A DNA stretch of 8,423 nucleotides from Methanosphaera sp. SHI613 (GCA_003266145.1 MVJJ01000166.1:1-8423); one strand, 5' to 3'; positions 1 through 6,617 are shown, numbered from the stretch's first letter. Notes: generated by a model not told the origin, from the sequence alone. A program made the numbers and translations.

Positions 1-51
1 AAAATAGTTTATGATAATTATTTGAATAGCTTGTTAAAAAGTCAAAAGTAA
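1..51 (+). CDS. possible 3' end of a gene entering from the left edge
   Basis: Frame 1 of the + strand is open from the window edge to a TAA at 49-51, giving a tail KIVYDNYLNSLLKSQK. The other two + frames hit stops within about 12 bases. If real, the gene would converge on hemL with only 15 bases between the two stop codons, similar to the tight convergent packing seen at 4632/4633. Sixteen open codons in AT-rich DNA can easily occur by chance, so this is weak. I do not recognise the protein. Confidence 0.3.
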   Translation, partial: KIVYDNYLNSLLKSQK

Positions 52-66
52 TGAAGGGGAGGATAA

Positions 67-1332
67 TTATAAACTCTTAAGAGCTATTTCCATAGCATCT
101 AATGTTTTATCAATGTCCTCCAATGAGTGGGCTGAGGATAAGAAGACACATTCATATTGTGAAGGTGCAATGAATACTCCATTTTCCAGTAATGTATGGA
201 AGTACTTGTCAAAAGCTTTCGTATCGACATTTTTTGCAGATTCAAAATCATAAACTTCATTATCCGTAAAGTATACTTCGGTCATTGACTCAACGCCGGT
301 AACCTGGTAGTTGATGTCCAATTTGTTGAGAACATCCCTTATACCATTTCTGAAGTATTCTCCTTTGTCATGCATGTCCTTATAGAATTTATCTGTCAGT
401 AAATCCATCGTTGCTAATCCGGCATTTATACTCATAGGGTTACCGCTAAATGTACCTGCCTGGTAAACCTTACCGCTAGGAGCAAATTGTTCTATGTATT
501 CTTTTTTACCTGCAATAGCTCCTATTGGGAATCCTCCACCTAATATTTTTCCAAAAGTAACCAAGTCTGGTGTAACGTCATAATATTCCTGAGCTCCACC
601 TTTTGCAATTCTAAAACCTGTAATGACTTCATCAATTATGAATATGATGTTGTTTTCTTCGGTTATTTCTCTTAAGAATTTCAGATAACCTTCTTTAGGT
701 GGTACACATCCAATGTTTCCCATGATAGGTTCAACAATAATACATGCTATGTCATCCTTATTTTCCTCTATGACCTTTCGTATAGCATCTTCATCATTAA
801 ATGCTACAAGTATCGTGTTTCTGGTAGCTTCCTCTGGTATGCCCGGACAATCAGGCATTCCTATAGCACCTGAACCTGACTTGACAAGAACCGCATCATG
901 TGCCCCATGGTATGCTCCCTCAAATTTGATAATCTTATCTCTGCCGCTGATACCTCTTGCTAATCTTATGGCACTCATGGTTGCTTCGGTACCGCTGTTA
1001 CAAAAACGAATCATCTCTGCACATGGTACTCTATTTATAACTTCCTTAGCAAGCTGAACTTCTTTTTCAGATGGAGTACCAAAATCGGTACCCAACTCCA
1101 GCTGCTTTATTGATTCGCTAATAATCTTGTCATTTGCATGTCCCATTATGATTGGTCCATAGCCTAAACAGTAATCGATATATTCATTTCCATCTACATC
1201 ATACAACTTGGAACCTTTAGCCTTTTCGACAAAAAAAGGATAAGGTTTAAATGCTCTGACAGGAGAATTGACTCCTCCAGGTAAATAATTTACTGCTTCT
1301 TCATACAATTTTTTTGATTTATCCATATTCAT
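67..1332 (-). CDS. hemL: glutamate-1-semialdehyde 2,1-aminomutase
   Basis: This PLP enzyme converts glutamate-1-semialdehyde to 5-aminolevulinate, the second step of the C5 route that feeds F430, corrinoid and heme-type tetrapyrroles. The 421-residue length is normal for the family. Visible landmarks are the N-terminal GGVNSPVRAF (residues 19-28), NSGTEA at 112-117, the SGSG stretch at 152-155 matching the mobile active-site loop, DEVITGFR at 234-241, the predicted PLP lysine K262 in FGKILGGGFPIG, and GTFSGNP at 293-299. These identify HemL rather than a general class III aminotransferase. The start is the ATG at 1330-1332; a second ATG two codons later is also possible. A modest purine-rich site (AGGGAAGA) lies just upstream and overlaps the end of cbiC, with 14 bases between the genes, so the two are probably one transcript. 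Glutamyl-tRNA reductase (hemA) is not in the window. Confidence 0.96.
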   Translation of the reverse strand: MNMDKSKKLYEEAVNYLPGGVNSPVRAFKPYPFFVEKAKGSKLYDVDGNEYIDYCLGYGPIIMGHANDKIISESIKQLELGTDFGTPSEKEVQLAKEVINRVPCAEMIRFCNSGTEATMSAIRLARGISGRDKIIKFEGAYHGAHDAVLVKSGSGAIGMPDCPGIPEEATRNTILVAFNDEDAIRKVIEENKDDIACIIVEPIMGNIGCVPPKEGYLKFLREITEENNIIFIIDEVITGFRIAKGGAQEYYDVTPDLVTFGKILGGGFPIGAIAGKKEYIEQFAPSGKVYQAGTFSGNPMSINAGLATMDLLTDKFYKDMHDKGEYFRNGIRDVLNKLDINYQVTGVESMTEVYFTDNEVYDFESAKNVDTKAFDKYFHTLLENGVFIAPSQYECVFLSSAHSLEDIDKTLDAMEIALKSL

Positions 1333-1346
1333 GTTATCTTCCCTGA

Positions 1347-1970
1347 TTATTTTCTAATGTTAAGTAATGAATTGACTACAGCTACCGCTATTGGAGTTCC
1401 ACCTTTTGGACCGGTTGTGATGGTATAGGGTATGTCCGTTTTTGAGAGTGCTTCCTTACTGTCTGCAGCTCCTACAAATCCGACCGGTACACCTACAACG
1501 GCACGGGCATCCATTTGACCTTTCTCTACAAGATCCATTACTTCAAATAATGCCGTTGGTGCATTTCCTATTGCTACAATACCTTTAAATCCATCTTCAG
1601 CTGCAATTCTCATTGCTGCGGCTGATCTGGTAATCTCCTCTTTCTTTGCAAGTTTCACGGCTCTTTCATCACGTATATAACACATTACTTTTCCATCATA
1701 ACGGGTAATACCTGATTTAACCATATTAATATCCGTTAATATATCCTCTTTTTTATCAAAACAATCAAGTGCTGTTTTAACAAATGTCGGTGAAATTTTA
1801 ACTAGCTTGGCATATTCAGGGTCAGCCGTAGAATGAACTACACGTTCCACAATGTCTCTTTCTTCATATGTTAAGTCTTTAGTGTCATCATCAATTAATG
1901 ATTTTATAATTTCCCTACTTTTATTGGCTATGTCATAACCTGGTTTGGTTGATGCTCCCATATTGTACAT
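1347..1970 (-). CDS. cbiC: precorrin-8X / cobalt-precorrin-8 methylmutase
   Basis: The enzyme moves the methyl group from C-11 to C-12 of (cobalt-)precorrin-8 to give (cobalt-)cobyrinic acid, late in corrin ring synthesis. The 207-residue length fits CbiC/CobH. Residue H46 in VVHSTADPEY is the expected catalytic histidine. Other family blocks are TDINMVKSGI (79-88), GNAPTAL (135-141), VGVPVGFVGA (159-168) and the C-terminal GPKGGTPIAVAVVN. The start is the ATG at 1968-1970, with GAGG eight bases upstream (complement of 1979-1982); an alternative ATG three codons in has poorer spacing. CbiC rather than CobH is chosen because methanogens use the anaerobic cobalt-early route; this is an inference from organism type. 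The gene leads hemL in a minus-strand pair, joining ALA supply with corrinoid production. Confidence 0.94.
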   Translation of the reverse strand: MYNMGASTKPGYDIANKSREIIKSLIDDDTKDLTYEERDIVERVVHSTADPEYAKLVKISPTFVKTALDCFDKKEDILTDINMVKSGITRYDGKVMCYIRDERAVKLAKKEEITRSAAAMRIAAEDGFKGIVAIGNAPTALFEVMDLVEKGQMDARAVVGVPVGFVGAADSKEALSKTDIPYTITTGPKGGTPIAVAVVNSLLNIRK

Positions 1971-2127
1971 GATTTCATCCTCATTGATTAACTTATAAAT
2001 TTTTATATTTCTTAAATTATCTATTTACATCTACAATAATTAATTATTTAGTTTTAGAAATATATATATTGATTAAAGGTTAATTTATTTTTGATTAATA
2101 AAAGATAAAAATCACATTTTTGATAAC
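1971..2127. promoter_or_regulatory. divergent promoter region between cbiC and the helicase gene
   Basis: This 157-base, very AT-rich spacer separates divergent starts, so both promoters should lie here. The clearest TATA-like block is AAATATATATATT at 2058-2070. Read on the + strand it predicts a start near 2090-2095, giving a leader of about 35 bases for the helicase. Its near-palindromic sequence could also serve the minus strand, giving a leader of about 65 bases for cbiC. A second minus-strand TATA-like block (AAATATAAAA, complement of 2001-2010) is so close to cbiC that its transcript would start at about the ribosome site, so it is less likely. No operator repeat or riboswitch-like structure was seen. 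Confidence 0.45.
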
Positions 2128-4632
2128 ATGATAATTTTGAGAAGAAATAAGAAAATCGTTGAATTGTATCCAATAGGACCGGCCAAAGGTGCATTGAACA
2201 CAAAAAGAGTTCCATTGTTCTACAGTTATTTCAAATTGCAGGAAAATGACGGTAAGATTAGGCCATATCGTTTCATTATCAGACAGGATAATGTTGAAAC
2301 TATAAAAATGCCTAAAGAAGCAATAAAAATCATGAGAAAACAGAACGTCTTATTGGCCACCAAGGATGAAAATATCGAAAAGATGCTTGACTCCTTAAAC
2401 ATACCCTATAAGTATACGCACATCTGCAGACACTGTACATTTGAAGGAAACATAACTCTACTGAAAAAATCAGCATCATACAAGCTTTATGATGAATACA
2501 TATGCAAATCATGTGCCGAAGATGAGATACACCGGATAATGAAGTTACGTGGATATAAGGAAGCAACATTTCCAAATTTTAAGAAATTACTTGATAAGAC
2601 CCATAATCTGGAGAAAGTACTTAAGGTATTTGATCCAAAGTTCAATCCAATTAAAAATGAAGATTTAACGTTATATGATAAGATCACAGTAAAAAAACAC
2701 AAATATCCAAAGATAAACGTAAACAGTCTTAAAATACCGAAAAAATTCAAGAACATACTGTCAAAGAAGCTAAAACATCTTCTTCCTGTACAAATATTAG
2801 CACTCCAGGCAGGCTTACTTGAAGGTGAAAATTTACTAGTTGTATCTGCTACAGCATCAGGTAAAACGCTTGTAGGGGAATTGGCAGGAATACCTAAGGC
2901 CATGAATCATAAAAAATTCATATACCTGACGCCATTGGTTGCCCTTGCTAACCAGAAATATCGTGATTTCAAAAAACAATACAAAGCACTCGGATTAAAA
3001 GTTGCCATCAAGGTCGGTTCAAATAGAGTAAAGGCAAAAAATGAGTTAACCATTGCCAACAAATCCGCAAAAAATGCAGATATTATCGTTGCTACATATG
3101 AAGGATTGGACTTCATGTTACGTTCGGCAAAGTATGATGAATTAAAGAATATCGGATGTGTAGTCATAGACGAAATACACATGCTTGGTGAAGAGGAACG
3201 TGGACCAAGACTAAACGGCCTTGTAAATAGGTTATTGACCATATTTCCGGATGCACAGCTTATAGGATTATCCGCTACGGTCAAGAATTCAAAACAAATA
3301 GCAAACAATTTCAAAATGAAACTGGTTCAGTATGACCAGAGGCCCGTACCATTGGAACGTCACCTTATATTCACAAAAAATGAATACGAGAAAAATACCC
3401 TGCTTGCAAAACTGGCTAAAAAGGAGTTCAACACCAAATCTTCAAAGGGATATCAGGGACAAACAATAATATTCACTAATTCACGTAGAAAAACCCACTC
3501 CATAACACAGCAGATACAAAAAAGAGGATTAACCGCGGCGGCATATCATGCAGGTTTGTCATATTCCAAGAAGGTCAAAATCGAAAAGGATTTTGCAAAC
3601 CAGAACATCTCTACAGTTGTCACTACCGCGGCATTGGCTGCAGGTGTGGATTTCCCGGCAGCACAGGTTCTATTTGAAACATTACGTATGGGAAACAAGT
3701 GGCTTACCAACAATGACTTTTCACAGATGCTGGGACGTGCCGGAAGACCAACATATCATGACCGTGGAAAGGTATTCCTGCTTCCTGAAATATCAAAGGA
3801 GTATGATAATGAATCCGAAGAGGAAATGGCCATGAAGCTATTGGAAAGTGATGTTGATGATATAAACGTGGAGTACACTGAACTTGACAGCTATGAACAG
3901 GTACTGGCTGATATATCTTCCATCAAAAATCCTGATATCAGGAATTTGGAATCCAAATATAAAAAATTGGAAACTCCAGTCCTATTTGATGATGTTATAA
4001 ACCTGCTCTATGATAAAAAGATGATAACTACTCATAAAAATAATGAGTCTGTGGTACTTCCAACAAGATATGGCCGTGCTGTTTCAATGTCCTTTTTGGC
4101 AATACCTAAGGCAGATTATATAAAGAAACATATAAATCAGGATCCGCTGTTGACAGTAGAATCGATAGAGGCCTTCGACAGTGCATATATCAGCAACAGG
4201 TTGGTAACACGTATAGCCAAGGCCATCAAAACAAATGTAAGTACCAGGTTGTTTGCCGATTCAACAAGAACAATCCTAACTTCTGGTGAGGTTCTGGCAA
4301 AACTTGACCCTCAGTATGTCGATAAGATACTTGCCATGCAAATAGACTTCATGGACTGTAAATGTAAGGAAAGACCATTCTGCAGATGTCTTGAAAAGAA
4401 CATATCACATAAGATACTAAGAAGAAGACTTCAAGGTTGGAGTCCTAACAGAATAAGTAAGGAGTTCATGTCATTATATGATATTCACATATACCCAGGG
4501 GATATATTCACGTGGCTTGACCAGGCAATAAGAACCTTGGAAGCAATATCCAGAATAGCATATGCATTCAACAATAAAAAAGTAAGCGATAACTGTAATC
4601 GTTTAATTAAAAAGATAGAACAAGGAAAATAA
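2128..4632 (+). CDS. DEAD/DEAH-box superfamily 2 helicase with two Cys clusters (DUF5814-type)
   Basis: This is an ATP-dependent superfamily 2 helicase of 834 residues, nearest in motif style to the Ski2/Hel308/Lhr group; its substrate is unknown. In order: an N-terminal domain (1-95); a likely zinc knuckle with C100, C103, C126 and C129; a Q-motif-like LLPVQILALQ (218-227); Walker A ATASGKT (241-247); TPLVALANQK (268-277); motif II DEIH (348-351); SAT (382-384); IIFTNSR (447-453); TTAALAAGVDFP (499-510); motif VI QMLGRAGRP (533-541); and a long C-terminal region with C744, C746, C752 and C754. All core catalytic motifs are intact. The N-terminal region resembles the DUF5814 helicases of methanogens, by memory and not by search. 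ATG 2128 has no clear Shine-Dalgarno (only TGATAAC before it). The stop codon abuts that of arfB on the opposite strand. Confidence 0.9.
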   Translation: MIILRRNKKIVELYPIGPAKGALNTKRVPLFYSYFKLQENDGKIRPYRFIIRQDNVETIKMPKEAIKIMRKQNVLLATKDENIEKMLDSLNIPYKYTHICRHCTFEGNITLLKKSASYKLYDEYICKSCAEDEIHRIMKLRGYKEATFPNFKKLLDKTHNLEKVLKVFDPKFNPIKNEDLTLYDKITVKKHKYPKINVNSLKIPKKFKNILSKKLKHLLPVQILALQAGLLEGENLLVVSATASGKTLVGELAGIPKAMNHKKFIYLTPLVALANQKYRDFKKQYKALGLKVAIKVGSNRVKAKNELTIANKSAKNADIIVATYEGLDFMLRSAKYDELKNIGCVVIDEIHMLGEEERGPRLNGLVNRLLTIFPDAQLIGLSATVKNSKQIANNFKMKLVQYDQRPVPLERHLIFTKNEYEKNTLLAKLAKKEFNTKSSKGYQGQTIIFTNSRRKTHSITQQIQKRGLTAAAYHAGLSYSKKVKIEKDFANQNISTVVTTAALAAGVDFPAAQVLFETLRMGNKWLTNNDFSQMLGRAGRPTYHDRGKVFLLPEISKEYDNESEEEMAMKLLESDVDDINVEYTELDSYEQVLADISSIKNPDIRNLESKYKKLETPVLFDDVINLLYDKKMITTHKNNESVVLPTRYGRAVSMSFLAIPKADYIKKHINQDPLLTVESIEAFDSAYISNRLVTRIAKAIKTNVSTRLFADSTRTILTSGEVLAKLDPQYVDKILAMQIDFMDCKCKERPFCRCLEKNISHKILRRRLQGWSPNRISKEFMSLYDIHIYPGDIFTWLDQAIRTLEAISRIAYAFNNKKVSDNCNRLIKKIEQGK

Positions 4633-5346
4633 TCAATCATCTTCCTTTTTTAATAATTTTTTTATATCCTCTATAACACTATCATAAGCATCATCCAGTA
4701 ATCTTTTACCGAATTCTTCATCAATGGTCATGCCCTCTTTTTCTATATGTCTTGCTTCTTTGTCGATGATGTCATTATTTTTTCTGGCAAGTTTCAATCC
4801 GATCATGGCCACTTCAGGGTTTCTATCAAAATTTTGATGTTCACTGATTTTTTCTTCATCGCAAATGCCGAGTACCTTTCCCATGGACAGCTCACCGGTA
4901 CATGCATGGGGTCCCTCATTTTCTATAATCGAGTTGTTGAAGATAATCTTCAGCTTGCACTCCTTTTCTATTATGTCTACATCATCCTTTATCAGATTGT
5001 TTCCTCCATGACCGTTGACGATTATCACGCTGTTTAAATCAAGCAACTTTCGTGCATTATTCAGCTGTGGTATAATCTGATTATAGAGTAATTCATCCTT
5101 GTCAAGATGATGTCCATGTTTAACATAGTCATATTCGGTTGCACCATAGAATATACCCAGATAAGTAGCGCCGGTATCGGTTGCAACCTTAAGTGTCACG
5201 TTTGATGCTATCTTGGAATCGGTATCTATTGGCAGGCAACTTCCATGATTTTCTCTATGGGAACCCAGTGCTATAAGGCCGATTTTATGTATCTTTTCGG
5301 ACAATACATTTCCGGATGAATATTTCATTTTGATGTTTTTATCCAT
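4633..5346 (-). CDS. arfB: 2-amino-5-formylamino-6-ribosylaminopyrimidinone 5'-phosphate deformylase (creatininase family)
   Basis: ArfB removes formate from the product of the archaeal GTP cyclohydrolase III (ArfA), the second step toward riboflavin and the deazaflavin of F420. The 237-residue protein has the creatininase-fold metal and active-site blocks: ALGSHRENHG with E32 and H34, PIDTD with D43, NGHGGN at 111-116 (H113), and GPHACTGELS with H147 and E152. The HRENHG and PHACTGE variants match archaeal ArfB as I know it (Methanocaldococcus MJ0116 type) better than creatinine amidohydrolase or MftE, but that subtype call is inferred. The ATG at 5344-5346 follows a strong AGGTG five bases upstream (complement of 5352-5356), which overlaps the stop codon of the preceding PUA gene. 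The spacer is 8 bases, so the two are cotranscribed and probably translationally coupled. The C-terminal Lys-rich tail is encoded by the T tracts noted at 4646-4663. Confidence 0.88.
   Translation of the reverse strand: MDKNIKMKYSSGNVLSEKIHKIGLIALGSHRENHGSCLPIDTDSKIASNVTLKVATDTGATYLGIFYGATEYDYVKHGHHLDKDELLYNQIIPQLNNARKLLDLNSVIIVNGHGGNNLIKDDVDIIEKECKLKIIFNNSIIENEGPHACTGELSMGKVLGICDEEKISEHQNFDRNPEVAMIGLKLARKNNDIIDKEARHIEKEGMTIDEEFGKRLLDDAYDSVIEDIKKLLKKEDD
4646..4663 (+). terminator. oligo-T tracts, probable terminator of the helicase gene
   Basis: Two T runs (six at 4646-4651, seven at 4657-4663) begin 14 bases after the helicase stop codon. Archaeal RNA polymerase terminates at U-rich tracts without needing a hairpin. 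The tract lies inside arfB, where it reads as Lys/Leu codons of the C-terminal KKLLKK. Because the two genes have no spacer, a terminator for the helicase must lie within arfB or beyond, and this is the obvious candidate. Confidence 0.5.
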
Positions 5347-5354
5347 TTATACAC

Positions 5355-5834
5355 CTAGATTCTTAAGTCCCAGATTTCATCTCCAACGTAATGGAGATTT
5401 TCTATGGCTTTACCCTTATTGTTATCGATCATTTCCTGTCCTGTAATTAGGCTAATACCAATAGCCAATGGTTTGTTATGGCCTTCTTCTATGATGATTA
5501 TCGTTTCTCCAGGTTCTATGCTTGTATCTGCATCCACTATTCCGGGTGACATTATATCTGCACCCTTGATGACGAAGTTTATGGCACCCATATCAACTTT
5601 AGCATATTTTTCCGTAATTTCCTTATCTACAACGGCCTTCAGTGTTGGGATTACCCTATCTTCAGTTTGCATGATAAGCGGTTGATTGTTTACAAGCAAT
5701 ATATCAGGCATGTCTTCGATTTTTATAAGTTCCACTTGTGCTTTTTTGGGAATTATATCCTCATAGTTGCCTAGTTCTTTTTTGATTTCCTTAATTTTTT
5801 TGTTTTTTAGAAAGTAACGTTGTTTTGTTTTCAT
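5355..5834 (-). CDS. PUA-domain RNA-binding protein, archaeal MCT-1/Tma20 homologue
   Basis: This 159-residue protein resembles eukaryotic MCTS1/Tma20, which acts with DENR/Tma22 on 40S ribosome recycling and re-initiation. It has a basic N-terminal segment (1-20) and a pre-PUA domain to about residue 75, then a PUA domain (about 77-155). The PUA core MGAINFVIKGADIMSPG (82-98) and the ending NKGKAIENLHYVGDEIWDL align closely with my recollection of MCTS1 (GAIKFVLSGANIMCPG and NKGIGIENIHYLNDGLW). That ending separates it from PUA domains of tRNA-guanine transglycosylase or Cbf5. No enzyme domain is attached. The start is the ATG at 5832-5834, preceded by a weak AAGTGA site. Its role in archaea is not well defined; binding to the small ribosomal subunit or tRNA is an inference from the eukaryotic protein. 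It is the first gene of a pair with arfB. Confidence 0.85.
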   Translation of the reverse strand: MKTKQRYFLKNKKIKEIKKELGNYEDIIPKKAQVELIKIEDMPDILLVNNQPLIMQTEDRVIPTLKAVVDKEITEKYAKVDMGAINFVIKGADIMSPGIVDADTSIEPGETIIIIEEGHNKPLAIGISLITGQEMIDNNKGKAIENLHYVGDEIWDLRI

Positions 5835-5910
5835 AGACTCACTTGTCCAATAATCATTATTTGTAATTATTATTTTTGTTATTATTTTAGATAATATCTT
5901 TATTTTTTCA

Positions 5911-5920
5911 ATATAAAATA
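5911..5920. promoter_or_regulatory. TATA-like box, direction ambiguous
   Basis: ATATAAAATA lies in an A/T-only neighbourhood. Read on the minus strand it predicts transcription from about 5888 and a leader of about 54 bases for the PUA/arfB pair. Read on the + strand it predicts a start near 5940, the left edge of the GC-richer island. It may serve either or both; sequence alone does not decide. Confidence 0.4.
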
Positions 5921-5940
5921 TTTTTTCAGAATTGTAAATT

Positions 5941-6060
5941 AGAAGTTGTCTAATAGTCGTTTATCATTGCATTGCTTTTGTCCATATCCCATGGAGGATA
6001 TATGTTTCATGGTGTTGTCATGTAATTCTAGCAGCCGATGTTACATTTAGTTTTTAATCT
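5941..6060 (+). other. candidate small RNA or structured island (unproven)
   Basis: By hand count this 120-base block has 41 G or C (about 34%), while the flanks are far lower. A + strand TATA-like box ends about 20 bases upstream, and the block ends in TTTTTAATCTATTTCT. It contains a hairpin ATATCC (5984-5989) / GGATAT (5996-6001) with a six-base loop. No tRNA shape, C/D-box pair or convincing H/ACA unit was recognised, and the strand is a guess from the promoter. It could equally be a decayed gene or an ordinary leader region. Confidence 0.22.
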
Positions 6061-6113
6061 ATTTCTAAAGCGTCGTTAAATATGGATAATCTGCAAAGTC
6101 GTTTTTTAAAAAA

Positions 6114-6122
6114 CTTTATATC
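6114..6122 (+). promoter_or_regulatory. upstream TATA-like box, possible second LSm promoter
   Basis: CTTTATATC preceded by AAAAAA resembles an archaeal BRE plus TATA arrangement. It lies about 100 bases upstream of the proximal LSm box and predicts a start near 6145. It would give a leader of roughly 125 bases for LSm, or a separate short transcript. No open reading frame with a ribosome site follows. Confidence 0.3.
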
Positions 6123-6217
6123 ATTTCAAAAACTAATATATAATTAATATGTGGATTTGAATTATTCAGAAAGCTTTTTTATGGGTTTTCCAAGCTTTAA
6201 TATAAATCATAGATACC

Positions 6218-6228
6218 TTTATATATAA
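6218..6228 (+). promoter_or_regulatory. TATA box of the LSm gene
   Basis: TTTATATATAA matches the archaeal TATA consensus well. It places transcription initiation near 6248, leaving a leader of about 24 bases that contains the AAGGTGAT ribosome site at 6260-6267. Spacing to box, start site and ribosome site is all normal. Confidence 0.6.
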
Positions 6229-6271
6229 TCTAAAATAAATAAATAATTATATTATAGATAAGGTGATTAAT

Positions 6272-6517
6272 TTGAATGACCAAAAAAATAACAACAATAC
6301 ATCTAGACCTCTAGATGCATTAGGAAAATCATTAAATTCTCAAGTACTTATTAAACTTAAAGGTGGAAAAGAATTCAGAGGTGCATTACAAAGCTTTGAT
6401 ATGCACATGAATTTAGTACTTAACGATGCCGAAGAACTCGAAAATGGGGAATCCACTCGTAGATTAGGCGTTGTTTTAGTCCGTGGAGATAACATCGTAT
6501 ATATCTCACCAGGATAG
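6272..6517 (+). CDS. archaeal Sm-like protein (LSm, SmAP1 type)
   Basis: The protein forms a heptameric ring that binds U-rich RNA, and is implicated in archaeal RNA metabolism. Both Sm signatures are present: the Sm1 strand series QVLIKLKGGKEFRGALQSFD followed by MNLVLNDA, and Sm2 as VVLVRGDNIVYISP at the C terminus. The N-terminal RPLDALGKSLNS matches methanogen SmAPs. I start translation at TTG 6272, giving 81 residues beginning MNDQKNNNN, because AAGGTGAT at 6260-6267 sits four bases upstream. A longer start at GTG 6263 would lie inside that ribosome site and is rejected. The residues before RPLDAL are Asn-rich and probably disordered. L37e follows in the same direction, an arrangement common in euryarchaea. 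I leave the symbol blank because naming varies among species. Confidence 0.95.
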   Translation: MNDQKNNNNTSRPLDALGKSLNSQVLIKLKGGKEFRGALQSFDMHMNLVLNDAEELENGESTRRLGVVLVRGDNIVYISPG

Positions 6518-6525
6518 ACATATAA

Positions 6526-6601
6526 AAGGACACCTTAGTAGTTACATCTATTATTAATCGTCCTTATTTTAAAATTGTTTTTCAACTATTTTTTTGTTGA
6601 A
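6526..6601 (+). terminator. U-rich region with weak hairpins after LSm
   Basis: AAGGAC (6526-6531) pairs with GTCCTT (6560-6565) across a long loop. A second hairpin, TTCAAC (6581-6586) / GTTGAA (6596-6601), has a loop containing seven T (6589-6595), with five further T at 6578-6582. U-rich stretches like these terminate archaeal transcription or bind Sm-like proteins. Either full or partial termination after LSm is plausible. Confidence 0.4.
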
Positions 6602-6617
6602 TATACGTAAATTATTG

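Larger units (their letters stand above)
5835..6271. other. 437-base divergent intergenic region (PUA gene / LSm gene)
   Basis: No convincing gene was found here, although it is by far the longest spacer in the window. It holds, left to right: a very AT-rich stretch (5845-5940) with a TATA-like block ATATAAAATA at 5911-5920 usable in either direction; a GC-richer island at about 5941-6060 with a 6-base-pair hairpin; a TATA-like CTTTATATC at 6114-6122; a 14-base palindrome at 6101-6114; an inverted repeat AAAGCTT/AAGCTTT at 6170-6176 and 6192-6198; and the LSm TATA box at 6218-6228. Promoters for both flanking genes must lie here. The length suggests either a small RNA gene or extra regulation. 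Confidence 0.6.

Noticed and set aside
2007..2127. Cobalamin riboswitch upstream of cbiC
   Set aside because: The spacer is almost pure A/T, lacks the conserved B12-box and is too short for the aptamer.
2330..3314. Long minus-strand open frames opposite the helicase (2330-2575, 2487-2903, 2907-3314)
   Set aside because: They are shadows of the intact helicase frame, with hydrophobic, low-plausibility translations and no ribosome sites.
3548..3835. + strand 95-codon frame inside the helicase gene
   Set aside because: It is an alternative frame across helicase motifs V and VI, with no independent start signal.
5991..6050. Short + strand frame from ATG 5991 (about 19 codons) within the GC-richer island
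   Set aside because: It has no Shine-Dalgarno and no recognisable peptide; Cys/Ser-rich content looks random.
5941..6060. C/D-box or H/ACA guide RNA or tRNA in the island
   Set aside because: No adequate C box (RUGAUGA) with matching D box (CUGA), no cloverleaf, and only an incidental ACA; only a generic candidate RNA is retained.
6151..6228. Short + strand frame from GTG 6151 (about 25 codons, beginning VDLNYSESFF)
   Set aside because: It has no ribosome site, uses a GTG start, and runs over the LSm TATA box; length is within chance.
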